In this document: piece by piece, positions 1 through 7,867 of the stretch
How the letters are laid out: every line of letters begins with the position of its first letter
How positions within the stretch are numbered: the stretch's first letter is position 1
Origin: Saccharicrinis sp. UBA6048
Lineage (GTDB): Bacteria > Bacteroidota > Bacteroidia > Bacteroidales > Marinilabiliaceae
NCBI GenBank assembly: GCA_002429115.1
Contig: DIYS01000083.1
Location: 1-28,453, forward strand
Reading direction: 5' to 3'
DNA: 28,453 nt
Translations under genes and position numbers: made by a program
The notes under the pieces: model-generated
Databases searched by the model: none
What the model was told of the DNA's origin: nothing
The model's input: only the letters and a program-made list of their open reading frames with translations

Positions 1-163
1 ATGAGTTGTTTAATTTCATATATTACAAAATCAGCACCATAGTGAAGACTTTACTTGCAAGCACCAGACCCAAGGCTTTTCTTCCGGTGAGCCACATGCC
101 CCAGACTACTGGCCAGTTAATGCTTGCATTGAATTGGGAAAGTTAAAAACGGGAGATGGTCAA
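1..163 (+). repeat. Left copy of a 163-bp terminal inverted repeat
   Basis: Bases 1-163 are identical, without a mismatch, to the reverse complement of 28291-28453, and identity stops at 163/164. The sequence contains no complete gene; one frame is open from base 14 to about 220, but I do not recognise the peptide. The simplest reading is that both ends of this contig run into copies of one dispersed repeat, such as the end of an insertion sequence, placed in opposite orientation. At the other end the repeat cuts a reading frame, which supports an inserted element. The element itself cannot be named from 163 bp. Confidence 0.9.
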
Positions 164-397
164 ATTGTCATACAAAATCACAAGTTGTCATTCATCACAA
201 CTTTTTATGGGTTTAATTAAAGAAATCTAATTTTGACGTAAAATATCCGAACAATTCTATAATTTTCCCGTAGTAGCACTGACAAGTAGAAAGATATATT
301 TTTATCTTGCTGCTTGAAAAAGGATTGAGCAAGTTAACAGGCATTATTAGGTCATAAAATAATAGTAAGAATGAACCAAACGTACGTGCATTCTTGC

Positions 398-405
398 TAC
401 TTTTG
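398..405 (+). promoter_or_regulatory. Candidate -7 box of the siaB operon promoter, inside an inverted repeat
   Basis: TACTTTTG matches the Bacteroidota -7 consensus TAnnTTTG and lies 62 bp before the siaB-like start codon. No clear -33 TTTG is seen. The box lies within the inverted repeat ACGTGCA (384-390) and TGCACGT (404-410), so a regulator bound there would cover the promoter. The rest of 164-467 shows no gene; a weak 6-bp-arm hairpin lies at 306-333. Confidence 0.5.
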
Positions 406-467
406 CACGTTTCCTTTTAAAAGAAAAAGATTAGTATCGAAGTAGTCAAAATTATACACTTCTAAGT

Positions 468-1037
468 ATGAGTAACAACAAGGAAAATCATGGTTTTTTA
501 GACTTTGCATATCAAATGTATAAAACCATGAAAACCAATGAAATTAACTTAGTTTACGAGGGGGAAGTAACGCAGGAAATTACTAAGACGTTTACAGCCC
601 TGACTGAAAGAAGTCTGGAAAAGAGCCAGGAATCGAACACGGTTCAACGCAAGGTATTTAATGTAATGGTTGAGTGCCTTCAGAACATCAGTAAACATGC
701 TGATTCGTTAGATGAAGATGAAGATGAGCGTCGTGGCATTGTAATGGTAAGTCATGGTGAAACAAGTTACAACATCATCACCGGCAATGTTATTAAAAAT
801 TCAAAAGTTCCTGAGCTGCAGTCGAACCTGGAACATGTTAATAGCCTTGATAAACAAGGATTATCTGAATTGTACAAGAAGCAAATGCGTGAAGGTAAAA
901 TATCAGATAAAGGCGGCGCTGGTTTAGGTTTTATTGATATTGCCAAAAAAACCGGAAGCAAATTAAATTATGAGTTTAAAAAGCTGAATGAAGAAGTTAG
1001 CTTTTTCATTTTAACATCAACTGTGAAACGTAACTAA
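468..1037 (+). CDS. siaB: SiaB-family (DUF6272) GHKL-type protein kinase
   Basis: This 189-residue cytoplasmic protein resembles SiaB, the kinase that phosphorylates SiaC in partner-switching systems of the SiaABCD type. It carries a GHKL-like ATP site: an N-box around residues 68-78 with Glu69, Asn73 and His77, and a glycine-rich G-box around 148-157 (KGGAGLGFID). There is no sensor, HAMP or membrane segment, so input must come from partners. A predicted SiaC substrate begins 12 bp downstream and the ABC fusion follows, so the three are almost certainly co-transcribed. A promoter candidate lies 62 bp upstream. No PP2C-type phosphatase (SiaA) or diguanylate cyclase (SiaD) is visible in the window. 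The family call is good; the physiological output is unknown. Confidence 0.8.
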   Translation: MSNNKENHGFLDFAYQMYKTMKTNEINLVYEGEVTQEITKTFTALTERSLEKSQESNTVQRKVFNVMVECLQNISKHADSLDEDEDERRGIVMVSHGETSYNIITGNVIKNSKVPELQSNLEHVNSLDKQGLSELYKKQMREGKISDKGGAGLGFIDIAKKTGSKLNYEFKKLNEEVSFFILTSTVKRN

Positions 1038-1049
1038 TCTGACAATACA

Positions 1050-1430
1050 ATGGAAGTAATAAATATTGCGGGAACTGACGATACCCCTAATGTAATCCTT
1101 GATAAAGACAACGCTAAATTTGAAATTTCAGGACGTTCGCTTCCTGAGGATGTTAACCAATTTTATGAGCCAATTCTTGAATGGATTGATGGTTATGCTG
1201 AAGCACCTGCTGATAAAACTGAATTCCACTTTAAACTGGAATACTTCAACACGGCATCTTCAAAAGTAATTCTTGATATTCTTCTAAAGTTCGAAGAAAT
1301 CGTGGAAAACGATAATGACGTTGTTATTAAATGGCATTACCACGAGGAAGAGGAAGATATGTTAGAAGCGGGTGAAGAATACGCTGACATCGTTGAGATT
1401 CCTTTCGAGTATATCTCGTACACTGACTAA
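1050..1430 (+). CDS. siaC: SiaC-family (DUF1987) regulatory phosphoprotein
   Basis: This 126-residue acidic protein matches the SiaC family. In Pseudomonas aeruginosa, SiaC is phosphorylated by SiaB on Thr68, and the unphosphorylated form binds and activates the diguanylate cyclase SiaD. Here the equivalent segment reads LEYFNTASSK, with the threonine at residue 68 and the expected asparagine before it, so the phospho-switch site is intact. The gene starts 12 bp after the kinase gene and ends 36 bp before the TerB-ABC fusion. Since no cyclase is nearby, the natural partner may be the transporter fusion; that is an inference from order alone. The C-terminus is rich in Glu and Asp. Confidence 0.85.
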   Translation: MEVINIAGTDDTPNVILDKDNAKFEISGRSLPEDVNQFYEPILEWIDGYAEAPADKTEFHFKLEYFNTASSKVILDILLKFEEIVENDNDVVIKWHYHEEEEDMLEAGEEYADIVEIPFEYISYTD

Positions 1431-1466
1431 TTATAACACCGAATCCCAGACTATTTATATTAAAAT

Positions 1467-4400
1467 ATGAGTGAAGAAATTCTGAAAGCACTGATGCAAT
1501 TGTTTGGCTTGATTGCTAAACAAGATGGCGGTGTAGAAGCGAATGAAACGGAATATGTAAAAACATTTCTTACGCAGCAGCTAAATGCAGAGGCTGTTGA
1601 AGAGTATTTTTCACTATTTATAAAGTATTCGAAGGATTCGAAATTAGGAAAAGGTAAACAGGAGGAAGAAGGCAAGGTCAAACTTACTTCTATGAAAGAC
1701 TCGGTTAAGATTCTTGGTATCTGTAAGAAGATTAATAAGAAGCTTAACAAAGAGCAAAAAGTAGTTGTATTACTGAGATTGTATGAGTTAGTTAATGCCG
1801 ACCGCAAGTTTACCGAGCAACGCATGGCCATCATCAACACGGTGGCCGATGTTTTTAAATTGCCAAAAGAAGAAATTGAGGCAATTGAAACATACACGGT
1901 TAACAACGAGCTATCGAAACTTGATATTAACGATGTATTAGTTGTTAATCACAATAGCCTGGAGGCGCGTAATGCAAAGCATATTAAATCAGGCGAGCTG
2001 GATGGCGATGTTCTGATTTTGCGCGTGAAAAGCGCTGGTTTGTATTTTGTTCGTTACACGGGTAATCAGGATGTGTTCTTAAACGGATTACTGGTAAATA
2101 ATCGTCGTATTTACCTGTTTCCAAAAGGTAGTTTCGTGAAGCTTCCTAAAGGACAGCCGGTGTATTATACCGATGTGGTTTCTCATTTTATGAGCGACTC
2201 GTCGGTATCCAAAATTTCCTACGAAGTTAAAGATGTTGGTTTCACCTTTAAGTCAGGAGGTGTTGGTCTTCGTGATGTCAATATCTCGGAAGAGCAGGGA
2301 AAGCTGATTGGTATTATGGGTGCCAGTGGTGCCGGTAAAACCACCTTGCTGAATGTTCTTTGCGGAAACGAATCGCCAACCACAGGTGAAGTGCTGATTA
2401 ATGGCAATAACCTGCATCTGGAAAGAGATAAAGTTGAAGGTGTTATCGGTTATATTCCTCAGGATGATTTATTGATTGAAGAACTTACCGTTTACGAAAA
2501 CCTTTACTACAACGCTAAGCTTTGCTTTAAGGATAAAGGCGAAGATGAGATTGCCGAGATGGTGAACAACACCTTGCAGAGTCTTGGTTTATTTGAACGT
2601 CGTAACCTTAAGGTAGGATCGCCGCTGAATAAAATGATTAGTGGTGGTCAGCGTAAGCGATTAAATATTGCCCTTGAGCTGATTCGTGAGCCGGGCATTT
2701 TGTTTGTGGATGAGCCAACTTCCGGACTGTCATCCCGTGACTCCGAGAATGTGATGAACCTGCTACGTGAACTCGCCCTGAAAGGTAAGTTGATTTTCGT
2801 GGTGATTCACCAGCCGTCGTCAGATATCTATAAGATGTTTGACAAGATGTTTATCCTCGATACAGGCGGTTATCCGGTGTATTACGGTAACCCGAGTGAA
2901 TCGTTAATCTATTTCAAGCGATTGGATGCACAGATTAACAGTGATCAGGGAGAATGTGGGACTTGTGGTAACCTCAATCCGGAATTGATTTTCAACATCA
3001 TCGATGCCAATGTGATCGATGAATATGGAAATTACACCAACAAACGTAAAACATCGCCGGAGGAGTGGCACGATCATTATAAGGAAAATATCGAATTGCC
3101 GCAGGTGGAACCAGTTAAAGAAACACCACCTAAGTCGCTGAATATCCCTTCGTGGTTTAAGCAGTTCGCGATTTATACTTTGCGCGATTTTAAATCGAAA
3201 ATCAGCAATAAGCAGTATATTTTACTTAACCTCCTTGAAACACCATTTCTTGGTTTTGTACTGGCTTATTTAATTCGATACATTGTTGACCCGGAGTCTG
3301 ATGTGTATGTTTTTCGCGAGAATGAAAACATTGCTCCATTTATCTTCATGGGTATCATCGTGGCTTTGTTTTTTGGGTTGATTGTTAGTGCCGAAGAAAT
3401 TTTTAAAGATGCAAAAATTCTTAAGCGAGAAAAATTTCTGAATCTTAGTCGTTCAAGTTATTTAGCGTCTAAAATTCTGATATTGTTTACACTATCTGCC
3501 ATTCAAATGATATCGTTTGTATTGGTATCTAATGGGATACTTGGTATAAAAGGTTTAAACTTTGAGTTTTGGTTAGCCTTATTCTCCATTTCGGCTTTTG
3601 CCAATATTCTTGGCTTAATCTTGTCAGCCTCTTTTAATTCAATTGTAACAATTTATGTATTAATACCATTGGTGATGATTCCTCAAATGGTATTAGCAGG
3701 AGCTGTATTTACCTTTGATAAGCTGAATAAAGATTTTACCAGTGTTGATAAAGTGCCTTTAGTAGCTGAGGTAATGCCTTCACGTTATATTTACGAAGGA
3801 CTGATTGTACATCAGTACAAACACAATAACTACAAGAAAAACATTTTTGATGTGGAATTGCAACAGAGTAGTTCCGACTTTAAGAATGTTTATTACCTGC
3901 CTGAGCTGGAGGAAATATTGGATGCCTGCCGTATAGCTGATAAATCGAGCGAATCATACGCCGATGATATTGCACTATTGCAAAATGAGCTTTCGAAAGA
4001 GATGAAGCGTGTTCCTGAGATTGAATTTGCAGCCATTAACCAGATGACGACCGATGGATTCAATGAGGAAGTAGCTAATCAGGCAAAAAGCTACATCGAT
4101 CAGTTAAAAGCGCATTATCGCGAAATCTTTAATAAGGCGGATCAAACCATTAACCGTTTCCTGTCAGACAATATTCGAAACAATAAGGATAAGTTTAATC
4201 GCATCAAGGATGATTACTACAATGAGAGTATCTCTGATATTGTACGAAAAACCTTTGATAAGAATAAGATATTGCGCGATGGTGATAAGCTGATACAAGT
4301 GGTTGATCCTATTTACCAGACTCCTGAGCCGGAATCAGCGGTGGAATTCCGCACCCACTTTTTGGCACCGCAGAAACATTTTGCAGGCATTTACTTCAAT

Positions 4401-4523
4401 ACTTTATGGTTTAACATTTCTGTTGTTTGGTTGTTAACAATCCTGTTGTATGTTGCTCTGTACTTCGATCTGCTAAAGCGTGGAATGGACGCTCTGGGCG
4501 AATTAAAACTGTTTAAAAAGTAA
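1467..4523 (+). CDS. TerB-like domain fused to an ABCG-type ABC transporter (ATPase plus permease)
   Basis: This 1018-residue protein joins several parts. Residues 1 to about 145 are helical and look like a TerB (tellurite-resistance) domain. About 155-245 form a small beta-rich segment of uncertain type, in the place where an FHA domain sits in some ABCG-like bacterial transporters. About 250-480 are an ABC ATPase: Walker A GASGAGKTT at 285-293, signature ISGGQ at 391-395, Walker B ILFVDEP at 411-417 and switch His448. From about 590 an ABC-2/ABCG-like permease begins with several hydrophobic helices. A long charged insertion at about 820-980 follows, then a final membrane helix near the C-terminus. 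A CGTCG cluster lies after the ATPase domain. Fused ATPase-permease half-transporters of this type normally dimerise; the substrate is unknown. Genes before it encode a SiaB/SiaC pair and genes after it encode envelope proteins. Confidence 0.85.
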   Translation: MSEEILKALMQLFGLIAKQDGGVEANETEYVKTFLTQQLNAEAVEEYFSLFIKYSKDSKLGKGKQEEEGKVKLTSMKDSVKILGICKKINKKLNKEQKVVVLLRLYELVNADRKFTEQRMAIINTVADVFKLPKEEIEAIETYTVNNELSKLDINDVLVVNHNSLEARNAKHIKSGELDGDVLILRVKSAGLYFVRYTGNQDVFLNGLLVNNRRIYLFPKGSFVKLPKGQPVYYTDVVSHFMSDSSVSKISYEVKDVGFTFKSGGVGLRDVNISEEQGKLIGIMGASGAGKTTLLNVLCGNESPTTGEVLINGNNLHLERDKVEGVIGYIPQDDLLIEELTVYENLYYNAKLCFKDKGEDEIAEMVNNTLQSLGLFERRNLKVGSPLNKMISGGQRKRLNIALELIREPGILFVDEPTSGLSSRDSENVMNLLRELALKGKLIFVVIHQPSSDIYKMFDKMFILDTGGYPVYYGNPSESLIYFKRLDAQINSDQGECGTCGNLNPELIFNIIDANVIDEYGNYTNKRKTSPEEWHDHYKENIELPQVEPVKETPPKSLNIPSWFKQFAIYTLRDFKSKISNKQYILLNLLETPFLGFVLAYLIRYIVDPESDVYVFRENENIAPFIFMGIIVALFFGLIVSAEEIFKDAKILKREKFLNLSRSSYLASKILILFTLSAIQMISFVLVSNGILGIKGLNFEFWLALFSISAFANILGLILSASFNSIVTIYVLIPLVMIPQMVLAGAVFTFDKLNKDFTSVDKVPLVAEVMPSRYIYEGLIVHQYKHNNYKKNIFDVELQQSSSDFKNVYYLPELEEILDACRIADKSSESYADDIALLQNELSKEMKRVPEIEFAAINQMTTDGFNEEVANQAKSYIDQLKAHYREIFNKADQTINRFLSDNIRNNKDKFNRIKDDYYNESISDIVRKTFDKNKILRDGDKLIQVVDPIYQTPEPESAVEFRTHFLAPQKHFAGIYFNTLWFNISVVWLLTILLYVALYFDLLKRGMDALGELKLFKK

Positions 4524-4579
4524 CCTTTTACCAAATAATTGAGTATAATTGCTTCAATCGAAAATTAAAACGTACTAAA

Positions 4580-5494
4580 ATGTTGAGAAAATTTAGTTAC
4601 CTAACCATGATGATTGCCGGAATCTGTTTAATGTCAGCTTGTTCTGGATCATCTAAGAAAAGCAGCGAGTCTGATGAATTGACGCTTACTGCTCCAGCTA
4701 CAGACAACTCAGCGCTTGAATTATCCGAAGAGGTAATGAGTGATGTGGTTCAAAATATTTCTTCGCCAGTTGAAATGGCCTCCATAATTAAGGAAACAGG
4801 TGTTGATTTCTCTCAAAAAGTATTGAATAAAACGGAAAGTGTAGATAATTACAATACCAGCTTTAAGCGTGCATTGAACCTAGGTGTTTACAGTGCCGAC
4901 CTTGGTTACATCAACACTTTTGATAAAAATAACATTGTTGTTTCTTACCTGGTGGCCATCAAAACTTTGTCAGAAGGTATTAAAGTAGGTCAGTTTTTCG
5001 ATTTTAATTCATTAAAGCGATTAGCTACCAATAGCAACAACCTGGATTCATTAATGCAGATTTCAATCTCCAGCTTTAACGATATGGATGCTTATTTACG
5101 CAGTCAGAAGCGTAGTAACGTATCGTCTTTGATTGTTACTGGAGCATGGATCGAAGGCTTGTATCTTTCAGGAAATGTGATTGAGCAAACGAATAATGAG
5201 TCGTTGATCAATCGTATCGCAGAGCAAAAGGATATTATTGATATCATCGAAATAATCTTAAAGAACTACAGTAGTGATCCTGATTTTGCTGAGTTAGCTC
5301 AACGAATTGGCAAGTTAAAAGAAGTATACAGCCACGTGAAAATTACCACAGAAATGGGTGAAGCGAAGACAATTGAAGAAGATGGTAAGCTAATCATTGT
5401 TCAGGATGAAATCAGCCATGTTGATGTTACTGAAGAGCAAATGTCTTCTATCGTATCTGAAATCAAGTCTTTACGTGAATTCATCGTGTCATAA
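4580..5494 (+). CDS. Predicted lipoprotein of unknown family, downstream of the TerB-ABC fusion
   Basis: This is a 304-residue protein with a type II signal: a short basic start, a hydrophobic stretch and the lipobox LMSAC, with the lipidated Cys at residue 21, followed by a Ser/Lys-rich linker. The mature part is mostly predicted helical, with long amphipathic segments and no motif I recognise. It starts 56 bp after the ABC gene on the same strand, so it is probably in the same transcript. Position suggests an envelope component that acts with the transporter, or a cargo of it; nothing in the sequence proves either. Lipoproteins of this length with the LGVYSADLGY-like segment seem to recur in Bacteroidota, but I cannot name the family. 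Confidence 0.75.
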   Translation: MLRKFSYLTMMIAGICLMSACSGSSKKSSESDELTLTAPATDNSALELSEEVMSDVVQNISSPVEMASIIKETGVDFSQKVLNKTESVDNYNTSFKRALNLGVYSADLGYINTFDKNNIVVSYLVAIKTLSEGIKVGQFFDFNSLKRLATNSNNLDSLMQISISSFNDMDAYLRSQKRSNVSSLIVTGAWIEGLYLSGNVIEQTNNESLINRIAEQKDIIDIIEIILKNYSSDPDFAELAQRIGKLKEVYSHVKITTEMGEAKTIEEDGKLIIVQDEISHVDVTEEQMSSIVSEIKSLREFIVS

Positions 5495-5517
5495 TACGGA
5501 GTGTTTGAGAAAAAAGT

Positions 5518-5525
5518 TAATTTTG
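5518..5525 (+). promoter_or_regulatory. Candidate internal -7 box before the small secreted protein
   Basis: TAATTTTG matches TAnnTTTG, 36 bp before the ATG at 5562. The nearest upstream TTTG (5504-5507) is too close to be a normal -33 element. It may give the last gene of the unit extra expression. Confidence 0.35.
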
Positions 5526-5561
5526 CAGATGTTCTGACTTAGACCAATTAAATTATTAAAG

Positions 5562-5999
5562 ATGAAAAAGTTTATTTATAGTTTCCTGATTCTTTTCGCA
5601 GCAACCGCTTTTAGCGCATCAGCTCAGTGTGATGACGACATACTAAAGCAGGCTATTAAAGAAATGGGAACCAGCCAATATATTAAGGATTTTACCGTAG
5701 AGCTAATCAAGGATAAAAAAGATGTTAAAACAGGATACGTTAAGTTTTCTGTGGTTCTTCAGAGTAACACACAATACAAGTTTAACGTGGTAAATGGCAT
5801 CTCTAATGCTGAGAAAATGATTATGCAATTGAAGCAGGAAGAGAAGCTGATTAGTAGTAACCTGTACAATGGTAAAATTTACAATGAGTTCCAGTTTGTT
5901 TGTCGCAAGACAGGTGTATACAATCTGTATTTCTCATTTAAAACAGGGCAGGAAGGCTGTGCTAAAGCAGTTCTTTCACTAGTGAAGCAGTTGAAGTAA
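5562..5999 (+). CDS. Small secreted protein of unknown function
   Basis: This is a 145-residue protein with a clear type I signal peptide (hydrophobic core at residues 4-18, cut site near SASAQ at about 22). The mature part has alternating beta-like segments and three Cys residues (near the mature N-terminus, in FVCRKTG and in EGCAK), and could be a small beta-sandwich binding domain. I recognise no family. It is the last gene of the five-gene unit: 67 bp separate it from the lipoprotein gene, and a strong terminator follows 22 bp after its stop. Context suggests a periplasmic or surface partner of the lipoprotein and transporter. Confidence 0.7.
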   Translation: MKKFIYSFLILFAATAFSASAQCDDDILKQAIKEMGTSQYIKDFTVELIKDKKDVKTGYVKFSVVLQSNTQYKFNVVNGISNAEKMIMQLKQEEKLISSNLYNGKIYNEFQFVCRKTGVYNLYFSFKTGQEGCAKAVLSLVKQLK

Positions 6000-6021
6000 C
6001 TAAGTTAAGTTTATATAGTGT

Positions 6022-6051
6022 AAAAGCCGTTCAGTATTGAGCGGCTTTTTT
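6022..6051 (+). terminator. Rho-independent terminator after the SiaBC-ABC unit
   Basis: A hairpin with arms AAAAGCCGTTCA and TGAGCGGCTTTT (one G-T pair) around a GTAT loop is followed by a run of T. It closes the five-gene unit. Confidence 0.85.
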
Positions 6052-6082
6052 GTTGCTTGAAGCTTTGAATCCCTTAAATTAA

Positions 6083-6116
6083 TGCTCCACAGTGGGAGCT
6101 TCCATCTTATGTGGAA
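6083..6116. repeat. Two small adjacent hairpins
   Basis: GCTCC/GGAGC arms (about 6084-6099) and TTCCA/TGGAA arms (about 6100-6116) sit side by side between the terminator and the tandem repeat tract. Function unknown. Confidence 0.4.
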
Positions 6117-6156
6117 AATTAGATGTATGCCTGGTTTGTATTCGCACATGCCTTAA

Positions 6157-6566
6157 CAATGAACGTTTAAAGCCCATTTTTCTTCAGGGAAGCAATTAAT
6201 GAACGTTTAAAGCTCGCCCGCAACTCAGGGAGTGTTTCAATAAACGTTGAAGGCCTCCTTTGTTCTTAGGGAGTAAATTAATAAACGTTTAAACTTGGTT
6301 TTTTCTTCAGGGAACGAATGTTAGTACTTACAAAGCTGGTTTTTCTTTCAGGGAGCTCGTGTCAGAGCTTACAAAGCCTATTTTCTTTTCAGGGAATGTT
6401 TGTCAATACTGATAAAGCTGATTTTTTTCTCAGGGAACAAATGTCAGAACTTACAAAGTCGATTTTTCTTTCAGGGAGCACGTGTCAGAGCTTACAAAGC
6501 CTGTTTTCTTTTCAGGGAAGGTTTGTCAATACTGACAAAGCCTGTTTACTCTTTTGGAAATGATTG
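6157..6566. repeat. Ten tandem copies of a 41-bp unit, with a 123-bp higher-order period
   Basis: The anchor CAGGGA (or close variants) recurs exactly every 41 bp at 6185, 6226, 6267, 6308, 6349, 6390, 6431, 6472 and 6513, with a decayed form at 6554. Each unit holds a conserved AAAG-C...TTTTCTTTTCAGGGA core and a more variable part of about 13 bp. Units 1-4 carry AACGTTTAAAG, while units 5-10 carry ACTTACAAAG or ACTGACAAAG. Units 5-7 and 8-10 match in register (6 and 9 differ at two positions), showing a later duplication of a 123-bp block. Because 123 is divisible by three, frames stay open through it; I take those frames as by-products. The tract lies between the ends of convergent genes. 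No tandem spacer diversity like a CRISPR is seen. Confidence 0.9.
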
Positions 6567-6617
6567 TAAAAGGCTCTATAACAGTCGTAAAATAATGTTT
6601 CTGCCAAAAAAGTACTG

Positions 6618-7850
6618 TTAACCAAAAAAGAGATAGGCCAATAAAATAGACGCAATGATTCCGGCGAAATCGGCAATCAGGCCACACGACAGGGCATGTC
6701 GGGTTCTTTTAATGCCCACAGAGCCAAAATAGACGGCAAGCACATAGAAAGTGGTATCGGTTGAGCCCTGGATGGTGCTGGCAGCTTTAGCAGCAAAAGA
6801 ATCAACACCAAAATTGTCAATAGTTTCAATCATTACTGCTCTAGCTCCTCCGCCTGTTAATGGTTTCATAAATGCCGTAGGTAGTGCATCCACAAAGCGG
6901 GTATCAATACCAATTAAAATACATAAAGCACGTATCCCTTCGAGGAGGAAGTCCAATGTGCCAGATGCTCTGAATACGGCAACTGCAACTAGAATACCTA
7001 CTAAGAAAGGGATTATTTTAATTGCAATATTAAAGCCTTCCTTGGCACCATCGATAAAGGTATCGTACACATTCACCTTTTTGCGAATGGCCATTATTAT
7101 AAAGGTAACGATGATTAAAAACAACAGGAGGTTAGCAACTAATAAAGAAACCGTATTTACTTCTTCTTTTGTAAGTGAGGACAAGTAAAAGATAAAACCA
7201 CCTATAAATGCCGTAAAACCACCTAAATAGGCCAGGATCACTTTGTCGAATAAGTTAATTTTCTGAACAAGCGAGACGGTAATAATTCCTATTAAAGTGC
7301 TGAAAAATGTGGCCAACAAGATTGGCAAAAAGATATCCGATGGATTAGAGGCTCCCTCTGCGGCTCGTATAGCCATAACACTGATAGGTATAACAGTGAG
7401 CCCGCTTGTATTTAGTACTAAAAACATGATCTGCGCATTCGATGCAGAGTCAGAACTTTTATTGGTAGATTGAAGCTCTTGCATGGCCTTTAGTCCAACA
7501 GGTGTTGCTGCATTATCTAGCCCCAGCATATTGGCAGCAATATTCATCATCATGCTACCATAGGCCGGATGATTTTTGGGTAACTCGGGAAACAGGCGGC
7601 TGAAAAATGGACCAATCAGGCGCGACATCACATTGATCATACCTCCTTTTTCTCCAATACGCATCAGGCCCATCCAGAGAGTAAGAGCACCCGTGAGCCC
7701 CAAAGAAATGTTAAATCCGGTCTTGGCACTAGTAAAAGTCGCATTCATCATCTCAGGAAATATGTCTACGTCACCAAAAACAATAAGACGAACAAGTCCT
7801 ACAACAAAGGCGATTAAGAAAAATGCGATCCAAAGATAATTCAGTGCCAT
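6618..7850 (-). CDS. Fused SpmA/SpmB-type membrane protein (two nucleoside-recognition Gate domains)
   Basis: This 410-residue integral membrane protein has two related halves: about 1-200 resembles spore maturation protein A and about 215-410 resembles SpmB. Both halves hold a Gate domain (nucleoside recognition domain), also found in nucleoside transporters and FeoB. The SpmA half shows the segment GLDNAATPVGLKAM near residue 115, typical of this family. In Firmicutes SpmA and SpmB are separate and act in spore core dehydration; the non-sporulating Bacteroidota carry the fused form and its substrate is unknown. The gene starts 17 bp after the stop of the secreted protein gene 7868-8560, so the two are probably one transcript. 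It ends 52 bp from the 41-bp repeat tract. Confidence 0.85.
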   Translation of the reverse strand: MALNYLWIAFFLIAFVVGLVRLIVFGDVDIFPEMMNATFTSAKTGFNISLGLTGALTLWMGLMRIGEKGGMINVMSRLIGPFFSRLFPELPKNHPAYGSMMMNIAANMLGLDNAATPVGLKAMQELQSTNKSSDSASNAQIMFLVLNTSGLTVIPISVMAIRAAEGASNPSDIFLPILLATFFSTLIGIITVSLVQKINLFDKVILAYLGGFTAFIGGFIFYLSSLTKEEVNTVSLLVANLLLFLIIVTFIIMAIRKKVNVYDTFIDGAKEGFNIAIKIIPFLVGILVAVAVFRASGTLDFLLEGIRALCILIGIDTRFVDALPTAFMKPLTGGGARAVMIETIDNFGVDSFAAKAASTIQGSTDTTFYVLAVYFGSVGIKRTRHALSCGLIADFAGIIASILLAYLFFG

Positions 7851-7867
7851 GGGTTTGGTTTTTATGC

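Noticed and set aside
1..220. Open frame from base 14 through the left repeat, as a gene remnant
   Set aside because: No start codon or recognisable family; the frame crosses the repeat edge at 163, so it would mix two unrelated sequences.
6157..6566. CRISPR array
   Set aside because: The variable part is only about 13 bp, the units diverge gradually, blocks of three units are duplicated, and no cas genes are seen. This is a tandem repeat.
6318..6621. Two overlapping plus-strand frames with repeated peptides in the tandem repeat tract
   Set aside because: Both arise because the 123-bp higher-order period is divisible by three; more than one frame is open, as expected for DNA repeats and not for selection on one protein.
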